From Hydrogenophilus sp. (lineage in GTDB: Bacteria; Pseudomonadota; Gammaproteobacteria; Burkholderiales; Rhodocyclaceae), in NCBI GenBank assembly GCA_026416515.1, contig JAOAEZ010000001.1:210430-274429 (forward strand): DNA of 64,000 nucleotides, read 5' to 3'. The notes under the pieces were generated by a model that did no database searches, was not told where the DNA came from, and saw only the letters and a list, made by a program, of their open reading frames with translations. Both the position numbers and the translations under genes were made by a program. Every line of letters begins with the position of its first letter. Within the stretch, counting starts at the first letter, position 1. This document shows positions 11,192 through 21,233 of this stretch, piece after piece.

Positions 11192-12754
11192 ATGCACGAT
11201 AAGGTTTTGATTCTCGATTTCGGTTCCCAATATACGCAGTTGATCGCTCGTCGAGTGCGGGAGGCGCAGGTCTATTGTGAGATCCATCCTTTTGATGTTT
11301 CCGATGCGTTTGTCCGTTCATTTGGCGCAAAGGGGGTGATTTTGTCCGGGGGACCAGCCTCGGCCTATGAGGCAGTGGGGTGGCGAGCCCCAGAGGTTGT
11401 TTTTTCACTGGGGGTACCGGTGTTGGGGATTTGCTATGGAATGCAGGTGATGGCCGAACAGTTGGGCGGCCGCGTGGCTCAGGCCGGACGCCGAGAGTTT
11501 GGCCAGGCGACGGTTCAGGTGTGCGCCGATTCCCCCCTCTTTTCCGGCCTTGCCGATCGGGTGGATGGGGAGGGTAGAAGGTGGCTCGATGTTTGGATGA
11601 GCCACGGAGATGCGGTGGTGGCATTACCGCCCGGTTTTGCGGTGACGGCGAGGAACGAGTCTACCCCAATCGCAGCGATGGCCGATGAAGGGCATCGTTG
11701 GTACGGCGTCCAGTTCCATCCAGAGGTAACCCATACCCATCAGGGACGAGCACTGATAGAACGCTTTCTCTTTGAGATTTGCGGTTGCCGCGGCGATTGG
11801 ACGATGCCAGCCTTTATCCCCGAGGCGATAGATCGAATCCGCGCGACCGTGGGGGAGGATGAGGTGATTTTGGGGCTTTCCGGCGGGGTCGATTCAAGCG
11901 TGGCGGCTGCTTTACTCCACCGCGCAATCGGCGATCGATTGACAGCGATCTTCGTCGATAACGGCTTGCTGCGTGCGCGAGAGGGAGAGGAGGTACGAAG
12001 CGCATTGGCACGTCACTTGGGGGTGCGGGTGATGTCGGTCGATGCCGCCGATCGCTTTTTAGCGGCTCTTTCAGGGGTGAGCGAGCCAGAAGAGAAGCGG
12101 CGAATTGTAGGACGACTTTTCGTGGAGGTATTCGAGGAGGTGGCTCGCCAACGACCTAATGCTCGTTGGCTGGCCCAGGGGACGATCTACCCCGATGTGA
12201 TCGAGTCGGCGGCGGGTAAAACGAAGAAGGCAGCGGCAATCAAGAGCCACCATAATGTGGGGGGATTGCCAGAACGCCTTCAGTTGCGGTTGTTGGAGCC
12301 GTTGCGCGAGTTATTCAAGGATGAGGTGCGGGCGTTGGGGGTGGCGCTGGGGTTACCCCATGAGTTGGTGTACCGTCATCCTTTCCCAGGACCAGGGTTG
12401 GCGGTACGGGTGGTGGGCGCCGTCACACGCGAGGCATTGACGATCGTGCGACAGGCCGACGCGATTTTTCTCGATGAACTGCGTGCAGCTGGATGGTACG
12501 AAAAGGTAAGCCAGGCTTTCGCTGTTTTTTTGCCGGTGCGAAGCGTGGGGGTGATGGGGGATAACCGCACCTACGAGCATGTGATAGCCTTGCGGGCGGT
12601 TGAGAGCGAGGATTTCATGACAGCCCGCGCAGCCGAACTGCCTTGGGAGCTGCTGGCGCGGGTGGCGCATCGAATCATCAATGAAGTTTCCGGTGTAAAC
12701 CGCGTGGTATATGATGTCTCGAGCAAGCCACCCGCAACCATCGAGTGGGAATAA
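11192..12754 (+). CDS. guaA: GMP synthase (glutamine-hydrolysing)
   Basis: Amidates XMP to GMP using glutamine and ATP. The 520-residue protein has a class I glutamine amidotransferase half (nucleophile Cys in GICYGMQ near residue 81; His/Glu in FHPEV) and an ATP-pyrophosphatase half with the P-loop [11 protein letters not shown] near residue 228. The C-terminal dimerisation domain ends [12 protein letters not shown] 11192 ([20 protein letters not shown]) is preferred over GTG 11183 because homologues begin MHDK. Second gene of the guaBA operon. Confidence 0.98.
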   Translation: MHDKVLILDFGSQYTQLIARRVREAQVYCEIHPFDVSDAFVRSFGAKGVILSGGPASAYEAVGWRAPEVVFSLGVPVLGICYGMQVMAEQLGGRVAQAGRREFGQATVQVCADSPLFSGLADRVDGEGRRWLDVWMSHGDAVVALPPGFAVTARNESTPIAAMADEGHRWYGVQFHPEVTHTHQGRALIERFLFEICGCRGDWTMPAFIPEAIDRIRATVGEDEVILGLSGGVDSSVAAALLHRAIGDRLTAIFVDNGLLRAREGEEVRSALARHLGVRVMSVDAADRFLAALSGVSEPEEKRRIVGRLFVEVFEEVARQRPNARWLAQGTIYPDVIESAAGKTKKAAAIKSHHNVGGLPERLQLRLLEPLRELFKDEVRALGVALGLPHELVYRHPFPGPGLAVRVVGAVTREALTIVRQADAIFLDELRAAGWYEKVSQAFAVFLPVRSVGVMGDNRTYEHVIALRAVESEDFMTARAAELPWELLARVAHRIINEVSGVNRVVYDVSSKPPATIEWE

Positions 12755-12779
12755 ACAGAGAGAGGGGAAATAGCGCACG

Positions 12780-13667
12780 ATGATCCGGACGGCGGTTCGC
12801 CCCCATGAGTTTTTGGTGGGAAAACCGATTCCTTTCGATGTCTACGATCGCGACGGTCGCTTGTTGTTGCGCGCCGGCTATGTGATCGAGACTAAAGAAG
12901 AAAAAGAGAAATTACTGAAGTTGGGCCCGGAGCGCAACGTCAGCACCGATGAGCGTTTTCGGGCGGCTTTGTCGAGCGCTGAGCGAATCAGTCAGACGGG
13001 AACTGAGGAGGCACGGCGCGCTGTGTCGATGGCGTTTGTCGATCTGCGCCTGACTCCCGGGGATGTGCTTCAGGTGCAGTTGGCAAACGATGAGGAGCGG
13101 CTCTTGACCCGCTATATTGGTATGCTTCGTAACCGCTCCCTTTTGATCGAGGCGATTACCCGTGCCGATCTGCCGGTTTTTGTCCGTGAGGGGACGGTGC
13201 TTCAGATAAAGGGAACCTCCGGCTCCTTCGCTTTTGCTTTTGCCGCATCGGTGGTGGCTAATGTGAATAAGCCTTTTGCCTACCACCACTTGACATATCC
13301 AGCGGAGGTGAAAGCGGTGCGATTGCGCCGGACCGAACGGGTGGCTGTGCGGTTGGTGTGTGCAGTTCTCGAAAAGGGGGAAGAGCAGCCGCATGGGGGG
13401 GTAATGCTCGACCTCTCTTTGGGCGGCTGTTTGTTGGCAACGCGCCATCCGCTGCAGGTGGGACAAGAGGTGACCTTGAAGTTTAAACTGCGTTTGGGCG
13501 ATGCAGAGATTATCTTGGCGGTAGCAGCTACCGTGCGCTCAAAGCGAACGCTGGAAAATGCTCGGGAGGGCGACGGGTACGGGATGCAGTTTCTCGATTT
13601 GTCGTCGGAGGAGACGATCGCGCTGCTGACCTATATTCGCTCTGTCCAGACAGGCGCGGTGGAGTGA
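12780..13667 (+). CDS. PilZ-domain protein (c-di-GMP receptor, YcgR-like)
   Basis: 295 residues with a C-terminal PilZ domain (about residues 175-290). The c-di-GMP-binding signature is present: an RxxxR motif (RRTER, within LRRTERVAVRL) and D/NxSxxG as DLSLGG. The N-terminal 170 residues are a YcgR-N-like beta domain including FDVYDRDGRLLLRAGYVI. Such proteins slow or regulate flagellar or surface behaviour when c-di-GMP rises. The 25-base gap after guaA suggests it may be read from the same transcript. The flagellar genes 14 kb downstream supply a plausible target, but the link is inferred. Confidence 0.85.
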   Translation: MIRTAVRPHEFLVGKPIPFDVYDRDGRLLLRAGYVIETKEEKEKLLKLGPERNVSTDERFRAALSSAERISQTGTEEARRAVSMAFVDLRLTPGDVLQVQLANDEERLLTRYIGMLRNRSLLIEAITRADLPVFVREGTVLQIKGTSGSFAFAFAASVVANVNKPFAYHHLTYPAEVKAVRLRRTERVAVRLVCAVLEKGEEQPHGGVMLDLSLGGCLLATRHPLQVGQEVTLKFKLRLGDAEIILAVAATVRSKRTLENAREGDGYGMQFLDLSSEETIALLTYIRSVQTGAVE

Positions 13668-13687
13668 GGAGGATCCTAAGAGGGGGA

Positions 13688-15118
13688 TCAGTTGCGGATG
13701 AGGTCGAGGTGGTAGTGGAGCCGCAACATCTGCTGAAACCGCTGAACAGTTTTGAGCGCTGCCTTGAGTTCAGCCCGTTCGAGGCGAGTGAGCCGCTTGA
13801 GGTCGACGACGTTGCTCCGTTCCCCGCTTTCGGTCTGTGCTCGGAGGCGGAGAGCAAGGAGAAAACCGAAGGCGTGGAGTAGATCGGCCCCTTCGGGAGA
13901 GGGTAGCTTTCCCGCAGCGAGCAGCTGTTCCAAGCGCGCAAAGGTGTTGCCGCGGAGGAGAAGTTGGTGTTCAAGGGCGAGAAGCCGGATCCCATCGGTG
14001 ATGGCAAAAAGGCCGGCGCGTTTAAGGTCAAGCCCGGCCCGAATAGGACCGTGGGGTTTGGTGCGAATCGTTCCAAACCAACCGAGCGGGGGAGGGAAGC
14101 GCAGGTTATTTTGCGCCATCCGGGCGAGAAAGAGAGGGTGAGCTGATGCTTGATGATAGAGGGTGGCGGTGAGCTCCGCTGCGAGCGCTTCGTTGCCCCA
14201 TAGGGGACGAACGTCGGCAATCATCGCCGCGTGGAGAATGTGTTCCGGAGTGGGACGATCTACCCAGGAGGCGATCTGAACACACCAATCGCTGACCGAC
14301 CGCCGCCATAGCGGGTTGCGGGTCATGATATTGCCGGGACAGGCCGGAAAGCCGATCGCCAAAAGCCCTTCGCTGATCGCTTCCCCAAAACGAGCAATCG
14401 CCGTTTCTTGTTCAGGGTTGAGGTGGTCGGCGTAGACGAGCGCGTTGTCTTGGTCAGTTACGAGAGTTTGTTCGCCACGCCCTTGGCTGCCGAGGAGAAG
14501 AACCGCAACGTCGTGAGGGTCGATGGCGAGAGTGCGAGCGGTGAGTTCGACTACCCGCCGAACGAGCGCATCGTTGAGGGTAGCGATCAGTTCCACCGTT
14601 TGTCGGATCGGGGTTTGACTGCGAAGGAGTGGCACGATGAGCGCTTCGGTATTGCGGGCTAGGGGGGCAAGCTCAGAGAGAGAGGAGGCCGATTCGATCG
14701 CGAGGATGAGAAGGTGCGGTGAGCGATACCCCGTACGCAACAGATCGCTTTGGCTGATGATCCCTACGGGTTTGCCTTCGCCGTCGGTGACGACAAGACG
14801 GTGGATCTGGTGCTTGGCCATTAAATGAAGCGCCCGGTGAAGCGGGGCATCAGAAGGGATGGTGATGAGCGGAGCGCTCATGAGAAGAGATACCGGTGTG
14901 CTTTCCGCATCGAGCCCTTCGGCGACCAATTTGTTGCGGAGATCGCGGTCGGTAATGATGCCGACCGCTCGACCGTCGAGGGTGACCAAAAGGCTAGAGA
15001 TGCCCGCAGCGCGCATCTGCTGAGCTGCTTGTTGAGCTGGGGTTTGAGGGTCGATGGTGTGAAGGACTTGACTGCACCAGTGAGCGATCGGCTCGAAAAG
15101 CAGATGGGGGTGTTCCAT
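13688..15118 (-). CDS. CBS-domain protein with DUF294 putative nucleotidyltransferase
   Basis: 476-residue cytoplasmic protein. A tandem CBS pair occupies about residues 10-135 (VLHTIDPQTPAQQAAQQM, GIITDRDLRNK, VGIISQSDLLRT). A DUF294 nucleotidyltransferase-like domain follows, with the signature LLGSQGRGEQTL and TDQDNALVYAD (GS...DxD catalytic pattern), then the DUF294 C-terminal helical domain (about 330-476). The cyclic-nucleotide-binding domain often found N-terminal in this family is absent. A relation to GlnD-like signal transduction is assumed in the family. Target unknown. Divergent from tadA. Confidence 0.88.
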   Translation of the reverse strand: MEHPHLLFEPIAHWCSQVLHTIDPQTPAQQAAQQMRAAGISSLLVTLDGRAVGIITDRDLRNKLVAEGLDAESTPVSLLMSAPLITIPSDAPLHRALHLMAKHQIHRLVVTDGEGKPVGIISQSDLLRTGYRSPHLLILAIESASSLSELAPLARNTEALIVPLLRSQTPIRQTVELIATLNDALVRRVVELTARTLAIDPHDVAVLLLGSQGRGEQTLVTDQDNALVYADHLNPEQETAIARFGEAISEGLLAIGFPACPGNIMTRNPLWRRSVSDWCVQIASWVDRPTPEHILHAAMIADVRPLWGNEALAAELTATLYHQASAHPLFLARMAQNNLRFPPPLGWFGTIRTKPHGPIRAGLDLKRAGLFAITDGIRLLALEHQLLLRGNTFARLEQLLAAGKLPSPEGADLLHAFGFLLALRLRAQTESGERSNVVDLKRLTRLERAELKAALKTVQRFQQMLRLHYHLDLIRN

Positions 15119-15232
15119 GGAAAATGGGTTAGGGATTGGGTTCCGTTATTATATGGGATCGTTTGCTGCAGTGCAGGATTCCGGAGAGAGCAAATCGACG
15201 AGAATGCGGGCGAAGTGCAGGGCGGCAGGGAG

Positions 15233-15718
15233 TTGGTTTCGGAGGCATTGTGGGACCAAGTGTGGATGCGTTGGGCCATCGCGGCGGCCCAAATGGGAGA
15301 GGCAGAGGGGGAGGTCCCGGTGGGGGCCGTGGTGGTTGCGGCGGGGATGGTGGTGGGGGTCGGCTTCAACGCGCCGATCGGCTGCTGCGATCCGACATGT
15401 CATGCCGAGGTGATGGCGTTGCGGATGGCGGCGAAACGGTTGGGAAATTATCGATTGCCGGAGGCAATACTCTATGTGACCGTCGAGCCGTGCCCGATGT
15501 GCGCGGGAGCAGCCGCGGTGGCGCGTTTACGAGCGGTGGTGTTTGGGGCCAATGAACCAAAGTCCGGAGCAGCAGGGAGCGTGGTCGATCTTTTTTCCCA
15601 ACAAGCGCTGTTTCCCCATACAACCGTACGGGGGGGAGTTTTGGCAGAGGAGAGCGCGAGGTTGCTGCGCTGCTTTTTTCAGACCCGGCGAGCGAAAAAA
15701 AGAGAGGAAAAAAGGTGA
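15233..15718 (+). CDS. tadA: tRNA-specific adenosine deaminase TadA
   Basis: Deaminates A34 to inosine in tRNA-Arg(ACG). The zinc deaminase motifs are clear: HAEVMAL (His and catalytic Glu) and PCPMCAGA (two Cys). WMRWAIAAAQMGEAEGEVPV is the family's N-terminus. The start is uncertain: the first ATG (15266) lies inside the conserved first helix, so I use TTG 15233, preceded by GCAGGGAG. TTG 15248 and GTG 15260 are alternatives. The in-frame extension upstream to 14825 runs antisense to the CBS-protein gene and is rejected. The stop overlaps the next start (GTGA). Confidence 0.9.
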   Translation: MVSEALWDQVWMRWAIAAAQMGEAEGEVPVGAVVVAAGMVVGVGFNAPIGCCDPTCHAEVMALRMAAKRLGNYRLPEAILYVTVEPCPMCAGAAAVARLRAVVFGANEPKSGAAGSVVDLFSQQALFPHTTVRGGVLAEESARLLRCFFQTRRAKKREEKR

Positions 15719-16248
15719 GCGAGGTTCAATTGGTGGTGTGCGTCGCGACGCAGCGGTTGTGGCTCTATAGCGAAACTGGGGTAGCAGAGCGGGTCTACCG
15801 CGTGTCGACAGCAGAGGCTGGGGTTGGACAGCAGATGGGAAGCGGCCAGACGCCTTTAGGACGCCACCGAATCCGGGCGGTGATCGGCCGGGGGTTGCCG
15901 TTGGGGGCGGTGTTGGTAGCGCGCCGCCCTACGGGAGAGGTGCTGTGGCCCATTCCGCAGGAAGGGGAGAGGGGAGAAACAGGAGAGAGGAAGGATTGGA
16001 TCTTGTCGCGCATTTTGTGGTTGTGCGGTGAAGAGCGAGGGTGGAACCGTTTGGGAACGGTCGATTCCCAGCGCCGATTCATTTACCTGCATGGAACAGC
16101 GGCCGAGGATCGGTTGGGAATCCCCGCGTCGAGAGGGTGCATACGATTGCGCAACGCCGATGTGGTGGAGCTGGCGATGGTGGTGCGGCCGGGAACCCGT
16201 GTGTGGATTGTCCCTGAGTGGAATGAGAGGCAGAAAAAGCCCCGTTAG
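15715..16248 (+). CDS. L,D-transpeptidase (YkuD domain)
   Basis: 177 residues, starting at GTG 15715, overlapping tadA by four bases. A YkuD catalytic domain covers most of the protein. The active-site pattern is visible as YLHGT followed by ASRGCIRLRNAD, with catalytic Cys in GCIRL and His in HGT. Such enzymes make or attach meso-DAP crosslinks (3-3 links) in peptidoglycan. No signal peptide is obvious with this start (the protein opens SEVQLVVCVATQRLWLY), so either the start is further off or export is unusual. Some betaproteobacterial homologues likewise lack one. Confidence 0.85.
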   Translation: MSEVQLVVCVATQRLWLYSETGVAERVYRVSTAEAGVGQQMGSGQTPLGRHRIRAVIGRGLPLGAVLVARRPTGEVLWPIPQEGERGETGERKDWILSRILWLCGEERGWNRLGTVDSQRRFIYLHGTAAEDRLGIPASRGCIRLRNADVVELAMVVRPGTRVWIVPEWNERQKKPR

Positions 16249-16436
16249 GAGAAGGGCGGGGAGTGGTCATCGCGTTGAGTGAGGAAATAGACGCCAAAAG
16301 CGGCGATAACCATCCAGAGGAGAAACGCACCGACGCCGATCGCTTCCCATAATGCAGGGAACCAGAGAAGGAGCAGAAAAGCAGCGATCAGGAGGAGATG
16401 CCCGAGAAGGTGAGGAGGAATGGGGGCGGGAATCAT
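16245..16436 (-). CDS. Small membrane protein, 63 aa, coupled to ygfZ
   Basis: No family recognised. The 63-residue product has two strong hydrophobic helices (about residues 9-27 and 30-52) and a short polar tail (QRDDHSPPFS). Its ATG overlaps the ygfZ stop codon (ATGA at 16433-16436), a sign of translational coupling and the main reason to accept it. It ends four bases into the convergent L,D-transpeptidase gene. Confidence 0.6.
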   Translation of the reverse strand: MIPAPIPPHLLGHLLLIAAFLLLLWFPALWEAIGVGAFLLWMVIAAFGVYFLTQRDDHSPPFS

Positions 16437-17143
16437 CGGTCAAGGGTGTAGGGAAGGGGAAGACGCGCTACAGGGGATGCATGCGGTGTGCCGATTGTAA
16501 TCGAATCGCTTTCGAGAAGGGAGGGAAGCACCGTGATGAGCGCTTCGTAGCCAGTAGCAGTGGGAGCAGAGAGGATGACCCAGCCCGCGATCTGGTCGCC
16601 GTAAGGAGGCCCATAACAGGGAGTTCCCGCATTAGGGGGAGTACCGAGGCCGGCGACACGGATCATCCGCCGTTTATGAGTGCTTTGGTAGTGGGTACGG
16701 GCTACTACCTCTTGCCCGGGATAACAGCCTTTGGTAAAGCTTAGGGCGCCGATGAGGTCGAGATTCACCCATTGCGGGAGAAGCATTTCGCGATTCGGAG
16801 GGAGGATCCAAGGAGTTCCAGTGACGATCAACGCTTGGGGATCAAGGGGAGAAGCTTCTTCTCCGCGCTCGATTTCCACACGCTGCCGTAGCCGGTACTT
16901 TTGGAACATTTGCTGGAGGTACTCAGCGCTTTCAAGGTCAACAATGAGCGAGAAGGTGGTGACCTCCGGGGTACGTTCGAGCCAAAAGAGGGCGATGAGC
17001 CGCCCCTTGGCAGTACAGAGGCCGCTGAGCTGCCGCTCACCGGGACCTAGGGGGCGAAGGTCGTTGATGGTGAGGCGCTGAAGAAAGGTTTCGGCGTCAG
17101 GGCCCGTGATCGACAAAAGAGAGGCGGGAATGGAGGAGACCAT
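16433..17143 (-). CDS. ygfZ: YgfZ/CAF17-type folate-binding Fe-S cluster assembly protein
   Basis: Tetrahydrofolate-binding protein that helps maintain certain Fe-S enzymes such as MiaB. The family signature K-G-C-Y-x-G-Q-E is present as KGCYPGQEVVARTHY, near residue 160. The N-terminal half contains LLSITGPDAETFLQRLTINDL, which matches the family's opening. I start at ATG 17143 (MVSSIPASLL, 236 residues). The in-frame ATG at 17221 lies inside the tRNA gene. It is downstream of rpoD and the tRNA on the same strand and overlaps the next small gene by ATGA. Confidence 0.93.
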   Translation of the reverse strand: MVSSIPASLLSITGPDAETFLQRLTINDLRPLGPGERQLSGLCTAKGRLIALFWLERTPEVTTFSLIVDLESAEYLQQMFQKYRLRQRVEIERGEEASPLDPQALIVTGTPWILPPNREMLLPQWVNLDLIGALSFTKGCYPGQEVVARTHYQSTHKRRMIRVAGLGTPPNAGTPCYGPPYGDQIAGWVILSAPTATGYEALITVLPSLLESDSITIGTPHASPVARLPLPYTLDR

Positions 17144-17194
17144 CTCAGGAGCTCCGAGAAGGGAGGTAAATGATACTATTTTTTGACCAGAAAA

Positions 17195-17267
17195 TGCGCC
17201 CAGCAGGATTCGAACCTGCAACCAACGGATTATGAGTCCGCTGCTCTTACCGTTGAGCTATGGGCGC
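17195..17267 (-). tRNA. tRNA with CAU anticodon (tRNA-Ile2 or elongator tRNA-Met)
   Basis: Complete 73-nucleotide cloverleaf on the minus strand: acceptor GCGCCCA/TGGGCGC, D-arm GCTC-8-GAGC, anticodon arm GCGGA-CTCATAA-TCCGT with anticodon CAU, 5-base variable loop, T-arm GCAGG-TTCGAAT-CCTGC, discriminator A. CCA is not encoded. The anticodon stem and TGGTT variable region resemble bacterial tRNA-Ile(k2CAU) more than elongator Met, but this cannot be settled by eye. The 5' end lies only five bases after the rpoD stop codon, so it is probably cut from the rpoD transcript. Confidence 0.95.
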
Positions 17268-17272
17268 TTTTT

Positions 17273-19354
17273 TTAGTTTTCGTTGTCGAGGTAGGCGCGC
17301 AATTTCTCCGCCCGCGAGGGGTGACGCAGTTTGCGCAGGGCTTTGGCCTCTATTTGCCGAATCCGCTCCCGAGTGACGTCAAATTGACGCCCTACCTCTT
17401 CGAGGGTGTAGTCGGTGTTCATTTCGATGCCAAACCTCATGCGCAATACTTTGGCTTCCCGTGGATTGAGCTGTTCGAGGACTTCACGCATCGCGTCGCG
17501 GAGGTCGGCTTGAAGCGCCGCTTCCACAGGGGCTTGAACGGCTGTGTCTTCGATAAAATCGCCGAGATGGGAGTCTTCGTCATCTCCAATGGGAGTCTCC
17601 ATCGAAATGGGGTCGCGGGCGATCTTGAGAATACGCCGCACCTTTTCTTCGCTCATCCCCATTTTTTTGGCGAGCTGCTGGGGAGTGGGTTCTTCGCCGG
17701 TTTCTTGAAGAATCTGCCGGCTGATGCGGTTCATTTTGTTGATGGTCTCGATCATATGTACGGGAATGCGAATGGTGCGGGCTTGGTCGGCGATCGAGCG
17801 CGTGATCGCTTGCCGAATCCACCAGGTGGCATAGGTGGAGAATTTGTAGCCGCGCCGATATTCGAACTTGTCGACGGCTTTCATGAGGCCGATATTGCCT
17901 TCTTGGATGAGGTCGAGAAATTGAAGTCCCCGGTTGGTGTATTTTTTGGCAATGGAGATGACAAGGCGAAGGTTAGCTTCAATCATCTGCCGTTTGGCAG
18001 CCCGCATTTTGGCTTCGCCCTGCGACATGCGTTTGTAGATATCTTTGAGTTCGTCGAGAGGAACGCGCGCCCGTGCGAGAACGTCGCGAATGCGCTGCTG
18101 CTCGTCCAGAACACTGGGGAAGACGCGTTCGAGCGATTCCGACCAGGGGTGGCCGGCTTCGCGTTCTTCTTTGATCCAGTCGAGATTGGTTTCATTGGGT
18201 GGAAAGACGCGTAAAAAGTGCTCGCGCGGCATGGACGCGTATTCGGTGCAGAGCTTTTGAATTTGCCGCTCATGATGCCGAATTTGGTCGATAAAACCGC
18301 GTACGATGTCGCAGACTTGCTCGATGTAGCGGGCCGTAAAGCGAATGAAGAGGAGCTCTTGCGCAATTTGGTCGCGTAGGCGCTGATAATCAGGGTCGCT
18401 CGTCCCTCCACGGGAGAGCGCTTGATCCATCTGATGGTACCACCCCCGAATACGGGAAAAGTGCTCTTGAACCCCCTTTTTGAGCGCAGCGAGATTCTCG
18501 GCTTGAATTCGCGCTGCCCGCTCTTCAGTGTTCTCTTCTTCGTCGTCGGTGGCGTCCAGAGCCGCAGAGTCGCTGAGGTCGACCTCTTCTCCCTCGTCGC
18601 TCTCTTCAACATTTTCGTCGTCGAGAGCGTCTATAAAAGTTTCTTCATTGAGGATCGCATCGCACTCTTCTTCGTCCGCTAAAGGAGGTAAATTAAGATC
18701 GTCCACGGTGTCGAGAACACCGTCGACAATCTCGTCGATGCGGATCTTGTCGCTCTCAAGCCGTTCGATGGTCTCGAGCATGAAGGCAATAGTGGGCGGA
18801 CAGGCGGCGATCGCTTGAACCATACTGCGCAGCCCGTCTTCGATTCGTTTGGCGAGTTCGATTTCCCCTTCGCGGGTAAGGAGCTCAGAGTGCCCCATCT
18901 CGCGCATGTACATCCGCACCGGGTCGGTAGTGCGACCAAACTCGCTGTCTACAGTAGAAAGCGCTTGCTCGGCGTGCTCGTCTAAGTCTTCGTCTTGAAC
19001 GAGGACCGGCGTAGGATCGGTGATGAGAAGCTCTTCCGGGGTGGGAGGCTCTTCAAAAACCTTAATCCCCAGGTTATTGAAGGTGGTGACAATGGCTTCA
19101 ATTTGATCGGCATCGGTGAGGTCTTCAGGAAAATGGTCGTTGATTTCGGCATAGGTTACAAACCCCCGCTCTTTGCCCATCGCCAACAGCGCTTTGATCT
19201 GCGCTCGGCGCTTTTCGGCATCTTCCGGCGTGTGATTGGCCGCAACCGATTCGATTAAGGCCCGTTCGGTGGCCTTGATCTGAGTGGCGGTCCGTTTGAC
19301 GTTTCCGTTTTTATTATTTTTGCGACGAGTAGAATTTTTGGCGTTTGGTTGCAT
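17273..19354 (-). CDS. rpoD: RNA polymerase primary sigma factor RpoD (sigma-70)
   Basis: 693 residues, the normal length. The order is region 1.1 (about 20-110), acidic non-conserved region (about 215-300, rich in Glu/Asp), then regions 2-4. Region 2 contains [20 protein letters not shown] and [17 protein letters not shown], region 3 has [15 protein letters not shown], and region 4 has the helix-turn-helix [20 protein letters not shown]. It is the last protein gene of rpsU-dnaG-rpoD (macromolecular synthesis operon), 43 bases after dnaG, followed after five bases by a tRNA. Confidence 0.99.
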   Translation of the reverse strand: MQPNAKNSTRRKNNKNGNVKRTATQIKATERALIESVAANHTPEDAEKRRAQIKALLAMGKERGFVTYAEINDHFPEDLTDADQIEAIVTTFNNLGIKVFEEPPTPEELLITDPTPVLVQDEDLDEHAEQALSTVDSEFGRTTDPVRMYMREMGHSELLTREGEIELAKRIEDGLRSMVQAIAACPPTIAFMLETIERLESDKIRIDEIVDGVLDTVDDLNLPPLADEEECDAILNEETFIDALDDENVEESDEGEEVDLSDSAALDATDDEEENTEERAARIQAENLAALKKGVQEHFSRIRGWYHQMDQALSRGGTSDPDYQRLRDQIAQELLFIRFTARYIEQVCDIVRGFIDQIRHHERQIQKLCTEYASMPREHFLRVFPPNETNLDWIKEEREAGHPWSESLERVFPSVLDEQQRIRDVLARARVPLDELKDIYKRMSQGEAKMRAAKRQMIEANLRLVISIAKKYTNRGLQFLDLIQEGNIGLMKAVDKFEYRRGYKFSTYATWWIRQAITRSIADQARTIRIPVHMIETINKMNRISRQILQETGEEPTPQQLAKKMGMSEEKVRRILKIARDPISMETPIGDDEDSHLGDFIEDTAVQAPVEAALQADLRDAMREVLEQLNPREAKVLRMRFGIEMNTDYTLEEVGRQFDVTRERIRQIEAKALRKLRHPSRAEKLRAYLDNEN

Positions 19355-19397
19355 CGGTCAATCCCCATGAGGATTGATAACTTTGCAGAACCCATCA

Positions 19398-21194
19398 TTA
19401 TAGCAGGTTACGGTCAATTTGTCGACGCTTCCGTTCGGTGATGAGCGAGATAAGACGCGCGGTTTCGTCAGGGTCAAGGGGAATCGTGCGCGCTTTAGCG
19501 GTAAGAAGAGCGATCTCCCGTTGTCGCTTGAGGTCGAGAAGGCGGTGGAGGAGATCGTTGAGCTCCGCTTCAGGGTCTTCCGGGTCTGGAGGCGGATCGG
19601 CGACAATCTGGGCGGCGTGCTCGCTGAGCCGGCGATGGAGAGGAGGGTCGTTGTGAAAGTGTTCAACGATCGCTGCAAGGGGAAGGTTCGGGGAGAGCTC
19701 CCCATGGTCGATGGCGTCAATGAGGCGCACCGCTGCTTTGAGGTCTTGGTCTTCGGTGTCGTCAAGCCAGGAGATAGGAACCCGCGGGGCAAGGGTGGGA
19801 TGAAGCAGAAGAAGACGAAGAAGACGGGTAGCTAGAGAGGGAGAGGAACGGGTCGGTAAAAGAGAGGGGGCGGAAGAGAAACGAGGAGAGGGGGCGGAGG
19901 AAGAGGAGGAGAGGAGAGCGCGGGCGGAGAGAAGCGATTCTACAGGGAGACGGCAGCGCTCGGCAACAGTTTCGGCTAGGAGCTGCCGGTAACGGGGCGG
20001 AGCAACCCGGGCGATGAGAGGGGAAGCGAGATGAGCAAGCTTGGCTCGCCCTTCAGGGGTGGCGAGGTCGAGGTCAACAGTGAGGGTGGCGATGAGATAT
20101 TCACTGAGCGGAAGGGCAGCAGTGAGCGCGCGATGAAACGCCGCGAGCCCTTCCGGTTTTTGCAGGAGCGAGTCGGGGTCTTCGCCTTCCGGTAGTCGAG
20201 CAAAGAGGATCGTCGTGCCTTCCTTGAGAACGGGGAGGGCGTTTTCCAGCGCCCGCCAGGCGGCACGTTGGCCGGCAGCATCGCCGTCGAAAGCAAAAAT
20301 GATGCGATCGGTGAGAGAGAGAAGGGCTTTAATGTGCTCCGCCGTAGCAGCGGTGCCAAGGACAGCAACAGCATTGGCAATACCGTGTTGCCAGAGTTGA
20401 ATAACGTCCAGATAGCCTTCTACGATGAGGGCGTGACTGTGTGTTCGAATGGCATCCCGAGCGAGAGCCAGCGCGTAAAGTTCCCGACTTTTGTTAAAGA
20501 GAGGGGTTTCAGGGGAGTTGAGGTACTTGGGTTCCCCATCGCCGAGCGCCCGCCCGCCAAAAGCGATGATCTGTCCACGACGGTCGTGAATGGGAAAGAG
20601 AATCCGGTGGCGAAAACGGTCATGGCGCTGACCGTCGCGGTCAGTGACAAGTCCGGCAGCAAGGAGGAGGGAATCGCTGCGGTAATGCGGGAAAATCGCT
20701 GCTAATGCGTTTCGGTCGGGAGGCGCATAGCCGAGACCGAAATGGCGAATGGCCGCGTCGCTAATGCCCCGACGCGCTAAATAGGCGCGGGCGTTTGGGT
20801 AACGTTCGAGCTGTTGTTGATAGAAACGGGCGGCTTTGGCGTAAATTTCGAGGAGACGCGCCCGCTCGGTGGTTTCTCGCAAAGCCTTATTCCGCTCAAG
20901 GGGGGATGCAGGAAGGGAAAGTCCGACTTCGTGAGCGAGCGCTTCGACGGCTTCCCGAAAGGAGAGCCCGTCGTAGTGCATGAGGAAGGTGATGGCGGTT
21001 CCGTGCGCGCCACAGCCAAAACAGTGATAAAACTGCCGGGTAGGAGAGACCGAAAAAGATGGTGTTTTTTCTTGATGAAAAGGACAGAGCGCAAAATAGT
21101 TACTCCCCCCCTTCCGAAGCTTAATCCGCCGGCCGATGATATCGACAATATCTACGCGCGCTAACAGTTCATCGAGAAAGGCTTGCGGGATCAT
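19398..21194 (-). CDS. dnaG: DNA primase
   Basis: Synthesises RNA primers at the replication fork. The 598-residue protein has the N-terminal zinc-binding domain (CPFHQEKTPSF ... YHCFGCGAHG), the catalytic TOPRIM core with VEGYLDVI and FAFDGDAAGQRA, and a C-terminal helicase-interaction region. The linker between core and tail (about residues 415-450) is unusually Ser/Pro-rich and is encoded by a purine-rich plus-strand stretch. Middle gene of rpsU-dnaG-rpoD. Confidence 0.98.
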   Translation of the reverse strand: MIPQAFLDELLARVDIVDIIGRRIKLRKGGSNYFALCPFHQEKTPSFSVSPTRQFYHCFGCGAHGTAITFLMHYDGLSFREAVEALAHEVGLSLPASPLERNKALRETTERARLLEIYAKAARFYQQQLERYPNARAYLARRGISDAAIRHFGLGYAPPDRNALAAIFPHYRSDSLLLAAGLVTDRDGQRHDRFRHRILFPIHDRRGQIIAFGGRALGDGEPKYLNSPETPLFNKSRELYALALARDAIRTHSHALIVEGYLDVIQLWQHGIANAVAVLGTAATAEHIKALLSLTDRIIFAFDGDAAGQRAAWRALENALPVLKEGTTILFARLPEGEDPDSLLQKPEGLAAFHRALTAALPLSEYLIATLTVDLDLATPEGRAKLAHLASPLIARVAPPRYRQLLAETVAERCRLPVESLLSARALLSSSSSAPSPRFSSAPSLLPTRSSPSLATRLLRLLLLHPTLAPRVPISWLDDTEDQDLKAAVRLIDAIDHGELSPNLPLAAIVEHFHNDPPLHRRLSEHAAQIVADPPPDPEDPEAELNDLLHRLLDLKRQREIALLTAKARTIPLDPDETARLISLITERKRRQIDRNLL

Positions 21195-21233
21195 TATCCC
21201 AGCAAAATCCTGCTGCCGCAGGAGAAAGAGGAG

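Noticed and set aside
14825-15232. Long in-frame extension upstream of tadA
   Set aside because: It is antisense to the CBS/DUF294 gene; TadA homology begins only near 15248.
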